Assembly (NCBI GenBank): GCA_015493615.1
Contig: WGCV01000042.1
Coordinates: forward strand, 79,674 to 143,673
Direction of reading: 5' to 3'
DNA from: Melioribacteraceae bacterium
GTDB lineage: Bacteria > Bacteroidota > Ignavibacteria > Ignavibacteriales > Melioribacteraceae
DNA length: 64,000 nucleotides
This document shows, piece after piece, positions 1-9,162 of the stretch. Position numbers and translations under genes: made by a program. A model generated the notes under the pieces. It did no database searches. It worked only from the letters and a program-made list of their open reading frames with translations, and was not told the DNA's origin. Position 1 is the stretch's first letter. The number at the start of each line of letters is the position of its first letter.

Positions 1-146
1 CCTGCATTCTGTGAGGTCGCAATGGCAATAAATTATACTAATTTTAGTTCCAAACTCGTTACTCATAACTGATTACTCATAACTTTTTTTTTCTGGTAAG
101 CGTTTTTTCATTTCTCAGATAATTGGATTGTAAAAAAAGGATATTA

Positions 147-1124
147 TTACTTCTTGGAAGAAAATCCTTTCCCGTTTTCAAATTTTTCGTAGGCGTTAAT
201 AATTTCCTTAACGAGACGATGACGTATTACATCTTCCTTTTTGAAGTTCATAAAACCTACGCCTTCGATGCCCTGCAGAATACGCATAACCTGAATCAAA
301 CCGCTGTTTTTATTAGCAGGCAAATCGATTTGAGTAATATCGCCTGTAATTATTGCTTTGGAGTTCGTTCCGAGACGAGTTAAAAACATCTTCATCTGAA
401 TCTCGGTCGTGTTCTGCGCTTCGTCCAAAATTACAAAAGCATTGTTCAAAGTACGTCCCCGCATATATGCCAGCGGAACAATTTCAATTACCCCTTTTTC
501 AAGATAGCTTTTCAGTTGCTCATAAGGAATCATATCCTGTAGCGCGTCGTACAAAGGACGAAGATACGGATCAATTTTTTCTTTAAGATCTCCGGGTAAA
601 AATCCCAGACTTTCCCCCGCCTCGACAGCCGGACGCACCAAAATAATCCGGCTTATCATCCCCCGTTTAAGTTCCGAAACCGCAAACGCAACCGCAAGAT
701 ATGTCTTACCGGTTCCCGCCGGACCAACGGCAAAAATGATGTCGTTATCCTTTACTTTTTTAACATACTTTTTCTGGGACTCGGTTTTAACTTTTATTAC
801 ATCTTTTTTTGTGTAAAGAATTATATCGTCGTATTCGCTCTCGCGGATTATCTCATCGCCGGATCTCGTAAGACGTATTATTGTCATTACATCTTCAGGC
901 TTAAGCAAGCCCGTAGTGTTCAGAGTGAACTTCATTTCGTGAAGCACTTTTTCGATTAAAATTACTTCGCCTTCTACGCCCCGCACAAAAACTTGATTTC
1001 CGCGAACGCTGATAAATGAGGAAAAGGAATCTTCAATTGGTTTAAGGTTGGAATCGTTAATCCCAAGGAAGGAAATTAAATCTACTTCTTCTAATAAAAA
1101 CTTTTTTTCTATCGTATCCGCCAT
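147..1124 (-). CDS. phoH: PhoH-like ATPase
   Basis: A PhoH-family P-loop ATPase, probably cytoplasmic and RNA-related; the family's exact role is unsettled. The Walker A motif GPAGTGKT lies at about residues 134-141 and the Walker B motif VILDEAQ at about 231-237. The family-typical block RPAVEAGESLGFLPGDLKEK lies between them. I chose the ATG at 1124 (325 residues, MADTIEKK). The reading frame stays open to 1169, but that 15-residue extension runs through an inverted repeat following the LysM gene and does not look like a PhoH N-terminus. It is the last gene of the minus-strand run from the LysM gene. Family assignment is secure; the start is probable. Confidence 0.93.
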   Translation of the reverse strand: MADTIEKKFLLEEVDLISFLGINDSNLKPIEDSFSSFISVRGNQVFVRGVEGEVILIEKVLHEMKFTLNTTGLLKPEDVMTIIRLTRSGDEIIRESEYDDIILYTKKDVIKVKTESQKKYVKKVKDNDIIFAVGPAGTGKTYLAVAFAVSELKRGMISRIILVRPAVEAGESLGFLPGDLKEKIDPYLRPLYDALQDMIPYEQLKSYLEKGVIEIVPLAYMRGRTLNNAFVILDEAQNTTEIQMKMFLTRLGTNSKAIITGDITQIDLPANKNSGLIQVMRILQGIEGVGFMNFKKEDVIRHRLVKEIINAYEKFENGKGFSSKK

Positions 1125-1134
1125 GATATAATAA

Positions 1135-1161
1135 TCGGGAGACAAAAAAATTGCCTCCCGA
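1135..1161 (-). terminator. possible terminator or attenuator between LysM gene and phoH
   Basis: A 7-bp perfect inverted repeat (TCGGGAG / CTCCCGA) with a 13-nt loop sits just after the LysM gene on the minus strand. It is followed by a weak T-rich stretch. It lies immediately before the chosen phoH start and could act as partial termination. The weak T tract keeps confidence low. Confidence 0.35.
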
Positions 1162-1170
1162 CTTAACAAT

Positions 1171-1857
1171 TTATTTTACCGGAGCCGGTTTGTAGTTTCT
1201 TCTTAATTTATCATATTTTGCTTTCTCTTGTTCGGTGAGGTTAGGCACCTTAAATACTTGCTTAGGATAAATCAAGTTAGGATCTTTAATCTGATCTTTA
1301 TTTGCATGATAAATTTTAGGCCATGCAAAACCGTTTCCGTAAATGTTATCTTTTTTGGCGATGTTCCAGAGGCAATCCCCTTTAACTACCGTGTAAAGAA
1401 TTTCTTTCGGTTTAACAATCCACGCATCCAATTTTCTCTGTAAAAGATTATGAACTTTATCAAAGTATGCCGGACATGCGCTTAAACGATTTTCCTGCAA
1501 ATCCTTTAACGCCGCTTCCAAGTCCGCTTTATCGCCGGAACGAGCGTCAATCTGGGCTTCCAACATATCAACTTTCTTTCCGAAAGCCGCAACGTCAGCT
1601 TTCTGCGCGTCAACCAAAGCCAAAACTTCTTTCTGGCATTCCGCAGGATCCTGCAAAGCGTTGAATTGTTTTTTCAAAGCGGCAACTTCTTCTTTCAACT
1701 GAGCAATTTCACCGTTCAAAGCAACTTTTTTCTCAGTCAATCTTTTAACTTCCGCCTGCCATTCGTCGGATGTCATTTCCTTTTTTTCTTGTGCATAAAG
1801 GCTAAAGGAAAAGACAAGTACAAAAGCGGCAACTATTAATGTTCTGAATTTCAACAT
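1171..1857 (-). CDS. exported coiled-coil protein with C-terminal LysM domain
   Basis: A 228-residue exported protein. Residues 1-22 form a signal peptide ending LYA before QEKK. Residues about 30-125 are a charged heptad-like coiled coil, including the stretch KRLTEKKVALNGEIAQLKEE. A LysM-like domain at about 155-205 begins YTVVKGDCLWNIAKK and ends YPKQVFKVP; LysM domains bind peptidoglycan. The inferred role is a periplasmic or outer-membrane protein tethered to the cell wall. It lies 11 bp after a small coiled-coil lipoprotein gene, and the two are probably co-transcribed. The specific function is unknown. Confidence 0.85.
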   Translation of the reverse strand: MLKFRTLIVAAFVLVFSFSLYAQEKKEMTSDEWQAEVKRLTEKKVALNGEIAQLKEEVAALKKQFNALQDPAECQKEVLALVDAQKADVAAFGKKVDMLEAQIDARSGDKADLEAALKDLQENRLSACPAYFDKVHNLLQRKLDAWIVKPKEILYTVVKGDCLWNIAKKDNIYGNGFAWPKIYHANKDQIKDPNLIYPKQVFKVPNLTEQEKAKYDKLRRNYKPAPVK

Positions 1858-1868
1858 TGTCTCCTCCT

Positions 1869-2144
1869 TTACTTATTTAATTTGTTTAAGTTTGATTTTA
1901 ACTGCTCTTTATGCTGGTTGCATTTTTCGAGATTTGCTTTCCTTTCGGCAATGTCTCTTTCCAGCTTTGCTTTTTCGCTCTTCAAGTCGGTAACTTGATT
2001 TTCCAAGGCGCTAACCTCAGATTTCAAAGCTTCCAATTGAGCCATTTCTTCTTCGCTTACACCGCTGCAACCGGTAAAACCGATTCCCGAGCCTAAGAAC
2101 AATGCAACAAGAGCAATGTTAAGCGCTTTTTTTGATTTGGACAT
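1869..2144 (-). CDS. small coiled-coil lipoprotein
   Basis: A 91-residue protein with an N-terminal hydrophobic stretch and a lipobox-like FTGC, where Cys26 would be lipidated. The rest is a continuous charged coiled coil (SEVSALENQVTDLKSEKAKL and onward). In size and layout it resembles Lpp-like or periplasmic spacer lipoproteins, but no homology to Lpp itself is claimed. The next gene downstream combines a coiled coil with LysM, so the pair may link the outer membrane and peptidoglycan. That is inference. There is a purine-rich GGAGGA just upstream of the ATG. Confidence 0.75.
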   Translation of the reverse strand: MSKSKKALNIALVALFLGSGIGFTGCSGVSEEEMAQLEALKSEVSALENQVTDLKSEKAKLERDIAERKANLEKCNQHKEQLKSNLNKLNK

Positions 2145-2216
2145 ATTTTTCCTCCTAGAGTTAAGATTATTTGTTAAAAAAGCGTGATTTCATATTTGCA
2201 AAAAACAAGGGACTAA

Positions 2217-2897
2217 TTATAATATTTTTTCTTCAACAAAACTAAAAAATTTATTTCCCGCAATAATAATATGGTCAAACACCGGAATTTCCATCAATGT
2301 TCCCACTTCAACAAGCTGTTTTGTAACCTTTATGTCTGCGTTACTCGGAGTCAGATTTCCGCTCGGATGATTGTGGACTAAAATAATGCTTGACGACAAA
2401 TTTTCAATTGCGGCTTTAAAAACTTCACGCGGATGAACTATGCTTGAATCAACAGAACCTACAGAAATCTCCTCTAATTTAATTAATTTATTTGCTTTAT
2501 TCAAACATGCGATTAAAAACTTTTCCTTTGTTTCGTTTTTCAGCAGCGGAATAAGCATATCGGCAATATCCTCAGGAGATTTTATCTTCTTCTCGGAATA
2601 CCATTTACTCTGCATCTGAACCCTTTTGGCGACTTCAAATGCGCTAATAAGAGTTACGGCTTTATCCGGACCGATTCCTTTTATCTTCTTCAAATCGTTA
2701 ACCGATAGATTTGAAATTACCGCAAGATTTTTAAACTCGGATAAAAGCGCCTGACCTATTTCAACGGCAGATTTTCCTCTCGTACCGGTTCTGAGCAAAA
2801 TCGCAATAAGTTCGGCGTCGGTTAAGTTCCTTTCGCCCCGCAGAAGAAGTTTTTCACGCGGTCTGTCGTCTAACGGAAGTTCCTTTACTTTAGAAAT
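2217..2897 (-). CDS. radC: RadC-family JAB/MPN-domain protein, apparent ATT start
   Basis: A RadC (UPF0758) protein of 226 residues with an N-terminal helix-hairpin-helix-like region (LKKIKGIGPDKAVTL) and a C-terminal JAB domain. The metal motif is HNHPSGNLTPSNADI. Conserved N-terminal family sequence (LPLDDRPREKLLLRGERNL) is coded upstream of the first TTG at 2798. Between there and the in-frame stop at 2909-2907 there is no ATG, GTG or TTG. An ATT at 2897 sits 5 nt after a perfect AGGAGG (2908-2903), giving the normal family length. The Shine-Dalgarno overlaps the stop codon of the preceding TPR gene, suggesting coupling. The biochemical role of RadC proteins is uncertain despite the name. 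Confidence 0.88.
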   Translation of the reverse strand: MSKVKELPLDDRPREKLLLRGERNLTDAELIAILLRTGTRGKSAVEIGQALLSEFKNLAVISNLSVNDLKKIKGIGPDKAVTLISAFEVAKRVQMQSKWYSEKKIKSPEDIADMLIPLLKNETKEKFLIACLNKANKLIKLEEISVGSVDSSIVHPREVFKAAIENLSSSIILVHNHPSGNLTPSNADIKVTKQLVEVGTLMEIPVFDHIIIAGNKFFSFVEEKIL

Positions 2898-2906
2898 TAC
2901 AACCTC

Positions 2907-3782
2907 CTATTCATTTAACAAAGTCCGTTTTAACGCGAGGACGTATTCGTCGTAAGGATCAATTTCCAACGCCATAGTCATAAATTCCTGCGCTTTTTGA
3001 ACATTATTTTTATTCAAGCTGATAAAACCGAGAAACGAAAAAACTTCCGGCGTCTTTTTATTATCTTTAAGAGACTTTGAAAAGAACTCTTCCGCCTTCT
3101 CAAATTCTTCAATTTCAAAATGAATTTTGCCGGCGAGTAAATAACTGTCTCCCGTAATATAATTCCGTTTTAACGAGCGCAAAATAAAATCCTGAGCGTA
3201 GTAATTCATTCCTTTTGCAAAATAGACTTTTGCGAACAAAAAATAAACCCGTCCCAATTCGTCGCTTACTGATTTTTCAAGTTCTTCAAGATATTCCAAA
3301 GCGGTTTCAAATTCTTGCAGCGCTATTGAAATTTCCGAAGCCGCAAGAAGCGCGGGATTTCTGAACTTGCCCGAACTTACAAGCTTTATATATTCGGCAA
3401 AATAATTTTTAGCGTCGGAGATTTTCCCCCTCTCATACGAAGCCAAACCAAGATAATAATTAAACTCGGAAGTCTTCTTCTCAATTTCTTTCCCGCTTAA
3501 TAGATCAACGACCTTTTCAAATTTCTTTACTCTTAATAAAAACTGCGCGTAAAGTTTCAGTAAATCCTCGTCTTCGCCATGTTCGCCTAAATATTTATCG
3601 ATAAGTTCTTCAACTTTATCGTACAGTTTCATCTGTTCATAAAGATGAGCCAAACGAAGCGTGATTCTCCGTTCTTCAAAACCGGATTGCAGCAGCTGCA
3701 TATAAATCTGAACGGCAAATAGAAACTGTCCCGTTTCCTCGTACTGCTCGGCTGAAAGAAGTTTTAACTCATTCTCGTTCAT
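2907..3782 (-). CDS. tetratricopeptide repeat protein
   Basis: A 291-residue soluble protein made almost entirely of TPR-like helical pairs. Repeats are visible across residues about 5-285; one is YLLAGKIHFEIEEFEKAEEF and the next begins VFSFLGFISLNKNNVQKAQE. There is no signal peptide or membrane segment. TPR proteins are protein-protein adaptors; the partner here is unknown. Its ATG follows the guaA stop directly (TAG-ATG), and its own stop overlaps the radC Shine-Dalgarno, so guaA-TPR-radC are translationally coupled. Confidence 0.85.
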   Translation of the reverse strand: MNENELKLLSAEQYEETGQFLFAVQIYMQLLQSGFEERRITLRLAHLYEQMKLYDKVEELIDKYLGEHGEDEDLLKLYAQFLLRVKKFEKVVDLLSGKEIEKKTSEFNYYLGLASYERGKISDAKNYFAEYIKLVSSGKFRNPALLAASEISIALQEFETALEYLEELEKSVSDELGRVYFLFAKVYFAKGMNYYAQDFILRSLKRNYITGDSYLLAGKIHFEIEEFEKAEEFFSKSLKDNKKTPEVFSFLGFISLNKNNVQKAQEFMTMALEIDPYDEYVLALKRTLLNE

Positions 3783-5327
3783 CTATTCCCACTCGATTGT
3801 TGCGGGAGGTTTTGAGCTGATATCAAGTACAACTCTGTTTACTCCCTTTACGTTTCTGATAATTTTATTTGAAACCGACTCCAATAATTCATAAGAAAAG
3901 CGGTACCACTCGGCTGTCATTCCGTCGGTTGACGTTACGCCGCGCAGCGCAATCACATTTTCGTAAGTTCTGGAATCGCCCATAACGCCGACTGTTTTAA
4001 GAGGAAGCAGAACCGCAAACGCCTGCCAAATATCTTCGTAAACGCCAAACTCGCGCAGCTCGTCAATAAATATCTCATCCGCGTCGCGAAGAATTTTTAA
4101 TCTTTCGGAAGTAACCTCGCCGAGAATTCTGACCGCAAGCCCCGGACCGGGGAAAGGATGCCGCGCGATAAAGCCGTGAGGCAAACCGAGATATTCGCCA
4201 ATCTCTCTAACTTCATCCTTAAATAGTTCGCGGAACGGCTCAATCAGTTTTAAATTCATTTTCTCCGGAAGCCCGCCCACATTGTGATGAGATTTAATTG
4301 TTACGCTCGCTCCGGCAACGGGAACGGATTCAATAACATCGGGATAAAGCGTTCCCTGAGCGAGAAATTTTACATCGCCGTATTTTGCGGCTTCCTTTTC
4401 AAAAACTTCAATAAACGTTTCGCCAATAATTTTTCTTTTTTGTTCCGGATCTTCAACGCTTTTTAATCTGTTCAGAAATATTTCCGAAGCATCGACAAGG
4501 GAAATGTTCAAATCATAATTATCCCTGAACATTTTCATGATTGCAAGGCTCTCGCCTTTACGCATCAGTCCGTTATCAACATGAACGCATATGAGATTAT
4601 CTCCTATCGCTTTATGCAGAAGCAAAGCCGCTACGGATGAGTCCACTCCGCCGCTGAGCGCCAGAATAACCTTTTCGCTCCCTACAATTTCCATTATTTC
4701 ACTAATCGATTTTTCGACAAAGTTTTCCGGTTTCCAATTCGGAATAACGTTGCAAATTTCAAAAAGGAAATTTGAAATTATCTTTTTTCCTTCTTTGGTA
4801 TGCGCCACCTCGGGATGAAATTGAACGCCGTAAATTTTTTGTTTCTTATTTTCGATAGAACAAACCGGCGAGTTCTCCGTTTCGGAAGTTACGGAAAAAC
4901 CTTTCGGTAAACGCGTAACATAATCGCCGTGCGACATCCACACAACAGAGTGATTTTTTACATTCTTAAACAAATCAGAGTTTTCGCTTAAAAAATTTAT
5001 TTCCGCTTTTCCGTACTCTCGGTTTTCAGCCGGTTGAACTTCGCCGTTGAAATTAAGCGCAATCAATTGCAAACCGTAACAAATTCCCAAAAGCGGAATT
5101 CCGATATTAAATATCTCTTTCTCTATTCGAGGTGAATTCTCATCGTAAACCGACATCGGTCCGCCGGATAAAATTATGCCTTTGGGATTTAAACTTTTAA
5201 TTTTATCGACTGGATAATCGAAAGGTTTGATTAATGAATAGACATTCATTTCACGAATGCGGCGGGCAATCAGTTGTGTGTATTGGGAACCGAAATCAAG
5301 AATTAGTATTGAATCAGAACTATTCAT
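3783..5327 (-). CDS. guaA: GMP synthase (glutamine-hydrolysing)
   Basis: Converts XMP to GMP using glutamine and ATP, the last step of guanine nucleotide synthesis. The N-terminal class I glutamine amidotransferase has nucleophile Cys83 in GICYGLQ and the His171/Glu173 pair in FHPEV. The ATP-pyrophosphatase P-loop SGGVDS is at residues 225-230. The C-terminal dimerisation domain ends [12 protein letters not shown], the standard family ending. At 514 residues it is full length. It follows gcvH after an apparent terminator, so it may have its own promoter within 5328-5352 or be partly read through. Confidence 0.98.
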   Translation of the reverse strand: MNSSDSILILDFGSQYTQLIARRIREMNVYSLIKPFDYPVDKIKSLNPKGIILSGGPMSVYDENSPRIEKEIFNIGIPLLGICYGLQLIALNFNGEVQPAENREYGKAEINFLSENSDLFKNVKNHSVVWMSHGDYVTRLPKGFSVTSETENSPVCSIENKKQKIYGVQFHPEVAHTKEGKKIISNFLFEICNVIPNWKPENFVEKSISEIMEIVGSEKVILALSGGVDSSVAALLLHKAIGDNLICVHVDNGLMRKGESLAIMKMFRDNYDLNISLVDASEIFLNRLKSVEDPEQKRKIIGETFIEVFEKEAAKYGDVKFLAQGTLYPDVIESVPVAGASVTIKSHHNVGGLPEKMNLKLIEPFRELFKDEVREIGEYLGLPHGFIARHPFPGPGLAVRILGEVTSERLKILRDADEIFIDELREFGVYEDIWQAFAVLLPLKTVGVMGDSRTYENVIALRGVTSTDGMTAEWYRFSYELLESVSNKIIRNVKGVNRVVLDISSKPPATIEWE

Positions 5328-5352
5328 AATTTAATAAGAAATGTAATATGAA

Positions 5353-5381
5353 AAGATACGGCTCGTTAAAAGCCGTATCTT
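5353..5381 (-). terminator. rho-independent terminator after gcvH
   Basis: An 11-bp perfect stem (AAGATACGGCT / AGCCGTATCTT) with a 7-nt loop lies between the gcvH stop and the guaA start. On the minus strand it is followed by TTTTCATATT. It would end the efp-accB-accC-gcvH transcription unit. Confidence 0.75.
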
Positions 5382-5392
5382 AAAAGGGTTAA

Positions 5393-5773
5393 TTAACCGC
5401 CTATAAGTTTTGCGTAATCTTCGGCGGAAAGAAGATCGTTAACGCTTTCTGCGTCTTCAATCTCAATCTTAATTATCCATCCGTCGCCGTACGGGTCCGA
5501 ATTAACAAGCTGCGGCTCATCCTCTAATTTAGGGTTAAGCTCTACAACTTTTCCGCTGACCGGCGCAAGTAAATCGCTGACTGTTTTAACGGCTTCGATT
5601 GTGCCGAAAGGCTCGTCTTTTGTAATTGCGTCCAAATCGGGATCTACGTCAATAAAAACGATGTCGCCCAATTCTCCTTGAGCGTAATCCGTAATTCCGA
5701 CATAGCCGTAATTTCCGTCAACTTTCAGCCATTCGTGATCGTTGGAATATTTTAAATTTTCGGGAACGTTCAT
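5393..5773 (-). CDS. gcvH: glycine cleavage system H protein (lipoyl carrier)
   Basis: A lipoyl-domain carrier protein of 126 residues, the normal H-protein length. The lipoylation site is Lys63 in IEAVKTVSD. In glycine cleavage it shuttles the aminomethyl group; in many bacteria it is also an entry point for lipoate made from octanoyl-ACP. No gcvP or gcvT is in the window. The gene sits 12 bp after accC, inside the acetyl-CoA carboxylase cluster, which fits a link to fatty-acid and lipoate synthesis. That link is inference from context only. Confidence 0.96.
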   Translation of the reverse strand: MNVPENLKYSNDHEWLKVDGNYGYVGITDYAQGELGDIVFIDVDPDLDAITKDEPFGTIEAVKTVSDLLAPVSGKVVELNPKLEDEPQLVNSDPYGDGWIIKIEIEDAESVNDLLSAEDYAKLIGG

Positions 5774-5785
5774 TTTTTCCTCGCT

Positions 5786-7123
5786 TTATTTATTTAACAT
5801 TTTATCAATAAATGAAGTATCATAATTTGAATTAATAAAGTCTTCATTTTCTAAAACTTGCTGATGAAAAGGGATTGTGGTTTTAACGCCTTCAATTAAA
5901 AACTCCTCAAACGCCCTTTTGGATCTCGCTATCGCATGATTCCTGTCCACGCCCCATACAATCAATTTACCGAGAAGCGAATCGTAGTAAGGTGGAATTG
6001 TGTATCCTGAGTAAACATGCGAATCATTCCGGATTCCAAAACCGCCGGGGAAGTGGAGCATGGAAATTTTACCGGGCGAAGGACGAAAATCAAAATCCGG
6101 GTCTTCCGCATTGATACGAAACTCAAAGCAGTGTCCGACAGGCTTTCCTGGAATATCCGCAATTTTTTGACCCGCCGCGACAAGGATTTGGTTTTTTATT
6201 AAATCGATATTGTGCACCATTTCGGTAACGGGATGTTCCACCTGAATTCTTGTGTTCATCTCAATAAAATAAAAGTCGTGATATTTATCTACAAGGAACT
6301 CAACCGTGCCCGCGCCTTCGTAGTTTACGGCTTTGGCGCCCTTAACGGCAGCGTCAATCATCTTCTGTCGAAGTTCTTCATCGACAATCGGGGAAGGCGT
6401 TTCCTCAATCAGTTTCTGATGTCGTCTTTGAATCGAGCAATCTCTTTCGCCGAAAGCATAAACATTCCCGAAACTGTCGCCCATAATTTGAATTTCCACA
6501 TGGCGCGGATTTTCAATAAACTTTTCAAGATAAAGCGCCGGATTTCCAAAAGAAGCGCCCGCTTCGGTCGAAGCCATCTGGAATGCCATTTCTACATCCG
6601 CTTCGCTTTCAACAATCCGCATCCCTTTTCCGCCGCCGCCGGCAGACGCCTTAAACATAACCGGATAACCGACTTCAGCGGCAATTCGCTTGGCTTCTTC
6701 GATGTCGTTAATTTCTCCGTCGCTTCCCGGAACAACCGGAACACCGACTTTCTTCATCGTGGTTTTTGCAAACGCCTTGTCCCCCATTTGATCAATCATC
6801 GCGGGGGAAGGTCCGATAAACTTAATATTCGATTCGGCGCAAATTTCCGAGAACTCCGAATTCTCGGCAAGAAAACCGTATCCGGGGTGTATCGCTTCCG
6901 CCCCGGTAATGGAAGCCGCGGAAATTATATTTGTAATTTTCAGATAACTGTCCGTACCGGCAGGAGGTCCGATACAAACCGCTTCATCTGCGAACATCGC
7001 ATGCATCGAATCTTTATCGGCTTCAGAATAAACCGCCACGGTTTTTATTCCCATTTCCTTACATGTCCGGATTATTCTGAGAGCTATTTCGCCTCTGTTG
7101 GCGATTAAAATTTTCTTAAACAA
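5786..7123 (-). CDS. accC: acetyl-CoA carboxylase biotin carboxylase subunit
   Basis: Carboxylates biotin on BCCP using ATP and bicarbonate, the first half of malonyl-CoA synthesis. The 445-residue protein has the biotin carboxylase N-terminus ([20 protein letters not shown]), an ATP-grasp glycine-rich loop GGGGKGM at about 162-168, and the catalytic block [14 protein letters not shown] near residue 290. Length is typical of stand-alone AccC. It follows accB after a 158-bp gap and precedes gcvH. A second, 497-residue biotin carboxylase is coded at 30327-31820; this copy, beside accB and efp, is the likely fatty-acid enzyme. Confidence 0.97.
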   Translation of the reverse strand: MFKKILIANRGEIALRIIRTCKEMGIKTVAVYSEADKDSMHAMFADEAVCIGPPAGTDSYLKITNIISAASITGAEAIHPGYGFLAENSEFSEICAESNIKFIGPSPAMIDQMGDKAFAKTTMKKVGVPVVPGSDGEINDIEEAKRIAAEVGYPVMFKASAGGGGKGMRIVESEADVEMAFQMASTEAGASFGNPALYLEKFIENPRHVEIQIMGDSFGNVYAFGERDCSIQRRHQKLIEETPSPIVDEELRQKMIDAAVKGAKAVNYEGAGTVEFLVDKYHDFYFIEMNTRIQVEHPVTEMVHNIDLIKNQILVAAGQKIADIPGKPVGHCFEFRINAEDPDFDFRPSPGKISMLHFPGGFGIRNDSHVYSGYTIPPYYDSLLGKLIVWGVDRNHAIARSKRAFEEFLIEGVKTTIPFHQQVLENEDFINSNYDTSFIDKMLNK

Positions 7124-7281
7124 TTTTGCAATCCTTGTGAATTTTTACCAAAACACTTTCTATTTTTTCAATGTTTCTTCTCTTAGCCAATATCCCTAAA
7201 TTCATTCATACGACAAACCGTTTTTCGATCAACTTAAAAGTTTACAACCGGAAATAAACAAACGGTTTTTCGGTAAGATAA

Positions 7282-7767
7282 TTAATCGGGCTTAACCAGA
7301 AACATGGGTTGATTATATTCAACCGGAGCGCCGTTTTCAACGAGTATTTTAACTATCGTTCCGCTGACATCGGACTCTATTTCGTTCATTAGTTTCATCG
7401 CTTCGACGATGCACAACGTAGTCCCGACGCTTACTTTATCTCCGACCTTAACAAACGGATCCGCATCGGGCGCAGGCGCTCTGTAAAACGTTCCTACAAT
7501 CGGCGATTTAACTTCATGCAATCCTTCATCGGCGTTCTCGCCGCCGGCATTATCTTTAGGCGCTTCGGGTGCAACCGCCGGCTGCGGAGCTGCCGGAGCA
7601 GGCGCGGGCTGGGAAGCGACCGCTTGAGCGGCGGGCATCGATACGAAATTAGTTTCAGGCTGTTTTTTTGAGATGGAAATTTTCAGCTCTCCTTCTTCGA
7701 CGGTAAAATCGGTTATCTCGCTCTTCTCAACAACCTTTATCAATTTTTTGATTAAATCTAAATCCAT
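7282..7767 (-). CDS. accB: acetyl-CoA carboxylase biotin carboxyl carrier protein
   Basis: Biotin carrier subunit of acetyl-CoA carboxylase. With the ATG at 7767 it has 161 residues: a short N-terminal helical part ([15 protein letters not shown]), an Ala/Pro-rich linker at about 45-75, and a biotinyl domain with biotinylation Lys125 in EAMKLMNE. The frame is open further upstream to 7821, but that would overlap efp and extend past the family N-terminus. The ATG at 7767 has AGGAAAG just before it, directly at the efp stop, so efp and accB are coupled. Confidence 0.96.
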   Translation of the reverse strand: MDLDLIKKLIKVVEKSEITDFTVEEGELKISISKKQPETNFVSMPAAQAVASQPAPAPAAPQPAVAPEAPKDNAGGENADEGLHEVKSPIVGTFYRAPAPDADPFVKVGDKVSVGTTLCIVEAMKLMNEIESDVSGTIVKILVENGAPVEYNQPMFLVKPD

Positions 7768-7774
7768 GTCTTTC

Positions 7775-8344
7775 CTATTTATTTTTAATTCTTTCAACAT
7801 ACTGACCGGAACGCGTATCAATTTTAAGAACGTCCCCTTCGTTAATAAACAAAGGCACGTTAACTACCGCTCCCGTCTCCAATGTCGCCGGTTTCAACGC
7901 GTTGGTGGCGGTATCTCCTCTGAAGCCCGGTTCTGTTTCAACAACTTCCAACTCTACAAAAATCGGAGGTTCGATTGTAATAATATTATCGTCGTCGTCA
8001 ACAAGCAATTCCAATTCAATTCCCTCTTTAAGATATTTACTCGAATCGCCGACTTTATCTTCGGGAACGGTTATTTGATCGTAAGTATCGTTATCCATCA
8101 AAACAAATCCGCCGCTTTCTTTGTAAAGGAATTGATATTTTTTTCTTTCCACCCTGACGATTTCAACCGATTCGCCGGAACGGAAAGTGTTATCCAAAAC
8201 TTGTCCGGTCTGCAAATTCTTAAGTTTTGTTCTTACGAAAGCGCCCCCTTTGCCGGGCTTAACGTGCTGAAATTCTGTAATCGTGTAAAGACCATGTTTA
8301 AACTTTATAATAAGTCCGTTTCTGAAATCTGATGTATCAGCCAT
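7775..8344 (-). CDS. efp: translation elongation factor P
   Basis: Relieves ribosome stalling at polyproline stretches. The 189-residue protein has the expected three beta-barrel domains. The N-terminal KOW-like domain carries the tip loop KPGKGGAF, with Lys32 at the position modified in other species; the C-terminal OB domain ends [21 protein letters not shown] ([19 protein letters not shown]). No modification enzymes are seen nearby. It heads the efp-accB-accC-gcvH run, a grouping seen in many bacteria. Confidence 0.97.
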   Translation of the reverse strand: MADTSDFRNGLIIKFKHGLYTITEFQHVKPGKGGAFVRTKLKNLQTGQVLDNTFRSGESVEIVRVERKKYQFLYKESGGFVLMDNDTYDQITVPEDKVGDSSKYLKEGIELELLVDDDDNIITIEPPIFVELEVVETEPGFRGDTATNALKPATLETGAVVNVPLFINEGDVLKIDTRSGQYVERIKNK

Positions 8345-8398
8345 TTTTTCCTTCTATTTTATGATAAAAAAATTAGATATAATAAAAGAAATAAAAAG

Positions 8399-9103
8399 TT
8401 AACCTTCAATTCTTTTTGCTTCGATTAAACCGCGGTAACGTTCCACGTCGCGAGCGGCTCTTTCTCTCGGATAATCCCGCTGAACTTTGTTTAACAATTC
8501 CTCGGCTACGCCGTACTTGCCGATTAAAATATAATTGTATGCCGCGCGCATCATGTACTCGGCGTTGAGCGGATTGTATCTGTCTTTTTTTGTGGCGAGT
8601 TGGTAAAATTCTGCTGCTTGTCCGTAATTCTTATTTGCTTCAAAACATGCCGATTGTCCCGCAACCGATGCGGCGTCAAACAAGTTAAGACTTCCGCCGT
8701 AATCGGAATAGTATTTATTTGCCAAATCAATTTCATCTAATCCGTAGTATGCGTTGCCCGCTAAGAGTTTGGCGATTTCCCCCGGCGTGGTTGAGCCGTA
8801 TTCGTCGGCTATTTTTAACAAACCCGGTTTTGCCTGTAAGGAATCCCCGTTAAGCGCAGTCTGCCAATTAAAATTAGCGTAACTTACAACTATTGCCGAA
8901 AGCTCGCTCGACGCGGTTCTTTCGTTTTCCACAGATTTATTATGTATCAAAATACCGGCGACAATAATTACGATTAAAGCGGCAGCGCCTATTAAAAGCT
9001 GCTTTTGGTATTTTTCTAAAAACTCTCTTGTTTCAAAAAAATAAGTTACTAATTTGTCTTCCTTTATCTCTTTTTTAGTAATCTTTTTTTTCTTTTGCGC
9101 CAT
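8399..9103 (-). CDS. membrane-anchored tetratricopeptide (YfgM-like) protein
   Basis: A 234-residue protein with a strongly basic N-terminus (MAQKKKKITKKEIKEDK) and one transmembrane helix at about 36-55 (LLIGAAALIVIIVAGILIHN). A periplasmic helical-repeat domain follows, with TPR-like pairs such as AKLLAGNAYYGLDEIDLANK and AEYMMRAAYNYILIGKYGVA. The layout matches the YfgM/TPR_21 group of envelope chaperone-like proteins. The call rests on topology and repeat pattern, so the family name is tentative. It lies 54 bp before efp. Confidence 0.75.
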   Translation of the reverse strand: MAQKKKKITKKEIKEDKLVTYFFETREFLEKYQKQLLIGAAALIVIIVAGILIHNKSVENERTASSELSAIVVSYANFNWQTALNGDSLQAKPGLLKIADEYGSTTPGEIAKLLAGNAYYGLDEIDLANKYYSDYGGSLNLFDAASVAGQSACFEANKNYGQAAEFYQLATKKDRYNPLNAEYMMRAAYNYILIGKYGVAEELLNKVQRDYPRERAARDVERYRGLIEAKRIEG

Positions 9104-9162
9104 TTTAGATGTTCCTTATTAATTTTGTTATTTCAGAATTTAATTTGGAAAATTAATGAATT

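Noticed and set aside
6212..7108. A long plus-strand open frame of 298 codons across accC
   Set aside because: It is the antisense shadow of accC; the translation has no family features, and the accC frame is clearly coding.
7142..7281. A possible regulatory site in the accB-accC gap (AAACCGTTT / AAACGGTTT)
   Set aside because: The arms are short, AT-rich and about 40 bp apart; I cannot separate this from chance.
7673..8332. A plus-strand open frame of 219 codons across efp/accB
   Set aside because: Shadow of efp and the accB 5' end; both are certain on the other strand.
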